Source of the DNA: Aromatoleum bremense
GTDB taxonomy: Bacteria > Pseudomonadota > Gammaproteobacteria > Burkholderiales > Rhodocyclaceae
Length of the DNA: 64,000 nucleotides
Assembly: GCF_017894365.1 (NCBI RefSeq)
Contig: NZ_CP059467.1
Coordinates: forward strand, 2,914,001 to 2,978,000
Reading direction: 5' to 3'
Shown here piece by piece: positions 63,466 to 64,000 of the stretch; within the stretch, counting starts at the first letter, position 1, and each line of letters opens with the position of its first letter. The notes under the pieces were generated by a model, which saw nothing but the letters and a program-made list of their open reading frames with translations, had not been told where the DNA came from and made no database searches. The translations under genes and the position numbers were made by a program.

Positions 63466-63531
63466 CGGGAGTCTTGATTGAATTCGCCCGGCGGCGGTGC
63501 GGAAATGCCGGCCCGGGCGGGAGGGAACACT

Positions 63532-64000
63532 TCAGACGACCTGGCCAAGCTTGAAGATCGGCAGGTACATCGCGACGACGAGACCACCGATGACCACGCC
63601 GAGAAACACCATGATGATCGGCTCGAGCAGCGTGGACAGCCCGGCGACGGCGTCGTCGACCTCCTGTTCGAAGAAGTCCGCGACCTTGCCGAGCATCGAG
63701 TCGAGCTGTCCGGATTCCTCGCCGATCGACACCATCTGCACGACCATGCTCGGGAACACGCTCGCGTTCTGCATCGCGACCGTGAGGCTGGTGCCGGTGC
63801 TGACCTCGGTCTGGATCTGGCGCGTCGCCGTCAGGTAGACGTGGTTGCCCGACGCGCCGCCGACCGAATCGAGCGCTTCGACGAGCGGCACGCCGGCGGC
63901 GAACATCGTCGCCAGGGTGCGCGTCCAGCGCGCGATCGTGGCCTTGCGGATGATGGCGCCGACGACCGGCAGCTGCAGCACCGCGCGGTCGACGGCGATC
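63532..64000 (-). CDS. pilC: Type IV pilus inner-membrane platform protein, 3' part
   Basis: C-terminal part of a PilC/GspF-type protein: WTRTLATMFAAGVPLVEAL, the TGTSLTVAMQNASVFPSMVVQMVSIGEESG segment and a final transmembrane stretch (LEPIIMVFLGVVIGGLVVAMYLPIF). The reading frame continues through the right window edge, so only about 156 residues of roughly 400 are visible and the start lies outside. With pilD it forms part of the pilus assembly locus. Confidence 0.95.
   Translation of the reverse strand, partial: IAVDRAVLQLPVVGAIIRKATIARWTRTLATMFAAGVPLVEALDSVGGASGNHVYLTATRQIQTEVSTGTSLTVAMQNASVFPSMVVQMVSIGEESGQLDSMLGKVADFFEQEVDDAVAGLSTLLEPIIMVFLGVVIGGLVVAMYLPIFKLGQVV

Overview
The window is GC-rich, densely coded betaproteobacterial chromosome. 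The organism is most likely a member of the Rhodocyclales (Aromatoleum/Azoarcus/Thauera type). This rests on a complete exosortase A (XrtA/PEP-CTERM) exopolysaccharide locus, the gene order fmdB-DUF502-aspS, and a pilC-pilD type IV pilus pair. The genus is an inference. I see no rRNA, tRNA or CRISPR array and no intact insertion sequence. No stretch longer than about 300 bases lacks a gene.

Left block, 1-26135, plus strand. This is one long, tightly packed, largely translationally coupled operon. It begins with the conserved XrtA core: wecB, NodB-type deacetylase, FemAB-like protein, a fused pair of glycosyltransferases, glutamine amidotransferase, a third glycosyltransferase, and exosortase A fused to EpsI. 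It continues with a glycosyltransferase, a sulfotransferase, a PaaK/CapK-like adenylating enzyme and the XrtA-type O-glycosylation ligase. An asparagine-synthase-like gene runs the opposite way at 14977-16836. Then come a deacetylase-like membrane protein, another glycosyltransferase and four exported proteins: TPR, two beta-propeller-like proteins, and a large RIFT-barrel/Fn3 protein resembling rhamnogalacturonan lyases.

Middle block, 26184-42933, minus strand. A second polysaccharide cluster holds a glycosyltransferase-membrane-sulfatase fusion, a sulfotransferase, four further glycosyltransferases, two methyltransferases, a deacetylase, a Wzx-type flippase and an exported kelch-like protein. 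It is followed by the XrtA-associated PLP decarboxylase and acyl-CoA ligase. The XrtA-type acyl carrier protein is divergent at 43117.

Acyl-transfer cassette, 43381-48919, minus strand. It encodes an acyl-CoA-dehydrogenase-like flavoprotein, an amino-acid-adenylating ligase, a second carrier protein and a large MBOAT-SGNH fusion. The set resembles DltA/C/B/D with an added aminoacyl-carrier dehydrogenase. It may decorate the exopolysaccharide with an oxidised, possibly pyrrole-type, amino-acid-derived acyl group. This is the best candidate for an undescribed system here.

Sulfur block, 49120-54750. An SLC13 permease, cysQ, cysD and cysNC (with APS kinase) take up sulfate, make PAPS and recycle PAP. 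Together with two sulfotransferases and a sulfatase-like domain, this suggests a sulfated polysaccharide. A palindrome-rich element flanked by an 8-bp direct repeat sits between cysD and cysNC.

Right block, 54812-64000. Mostly housekeeping: argB, an Hsp20 gene with a heat-shock promoter, a CWC protein, nudB, a barstar/barnase-like pair, a receiver-TPR protein, aspS, DUF502, fmdB, pilD and the 3' part of pilC.
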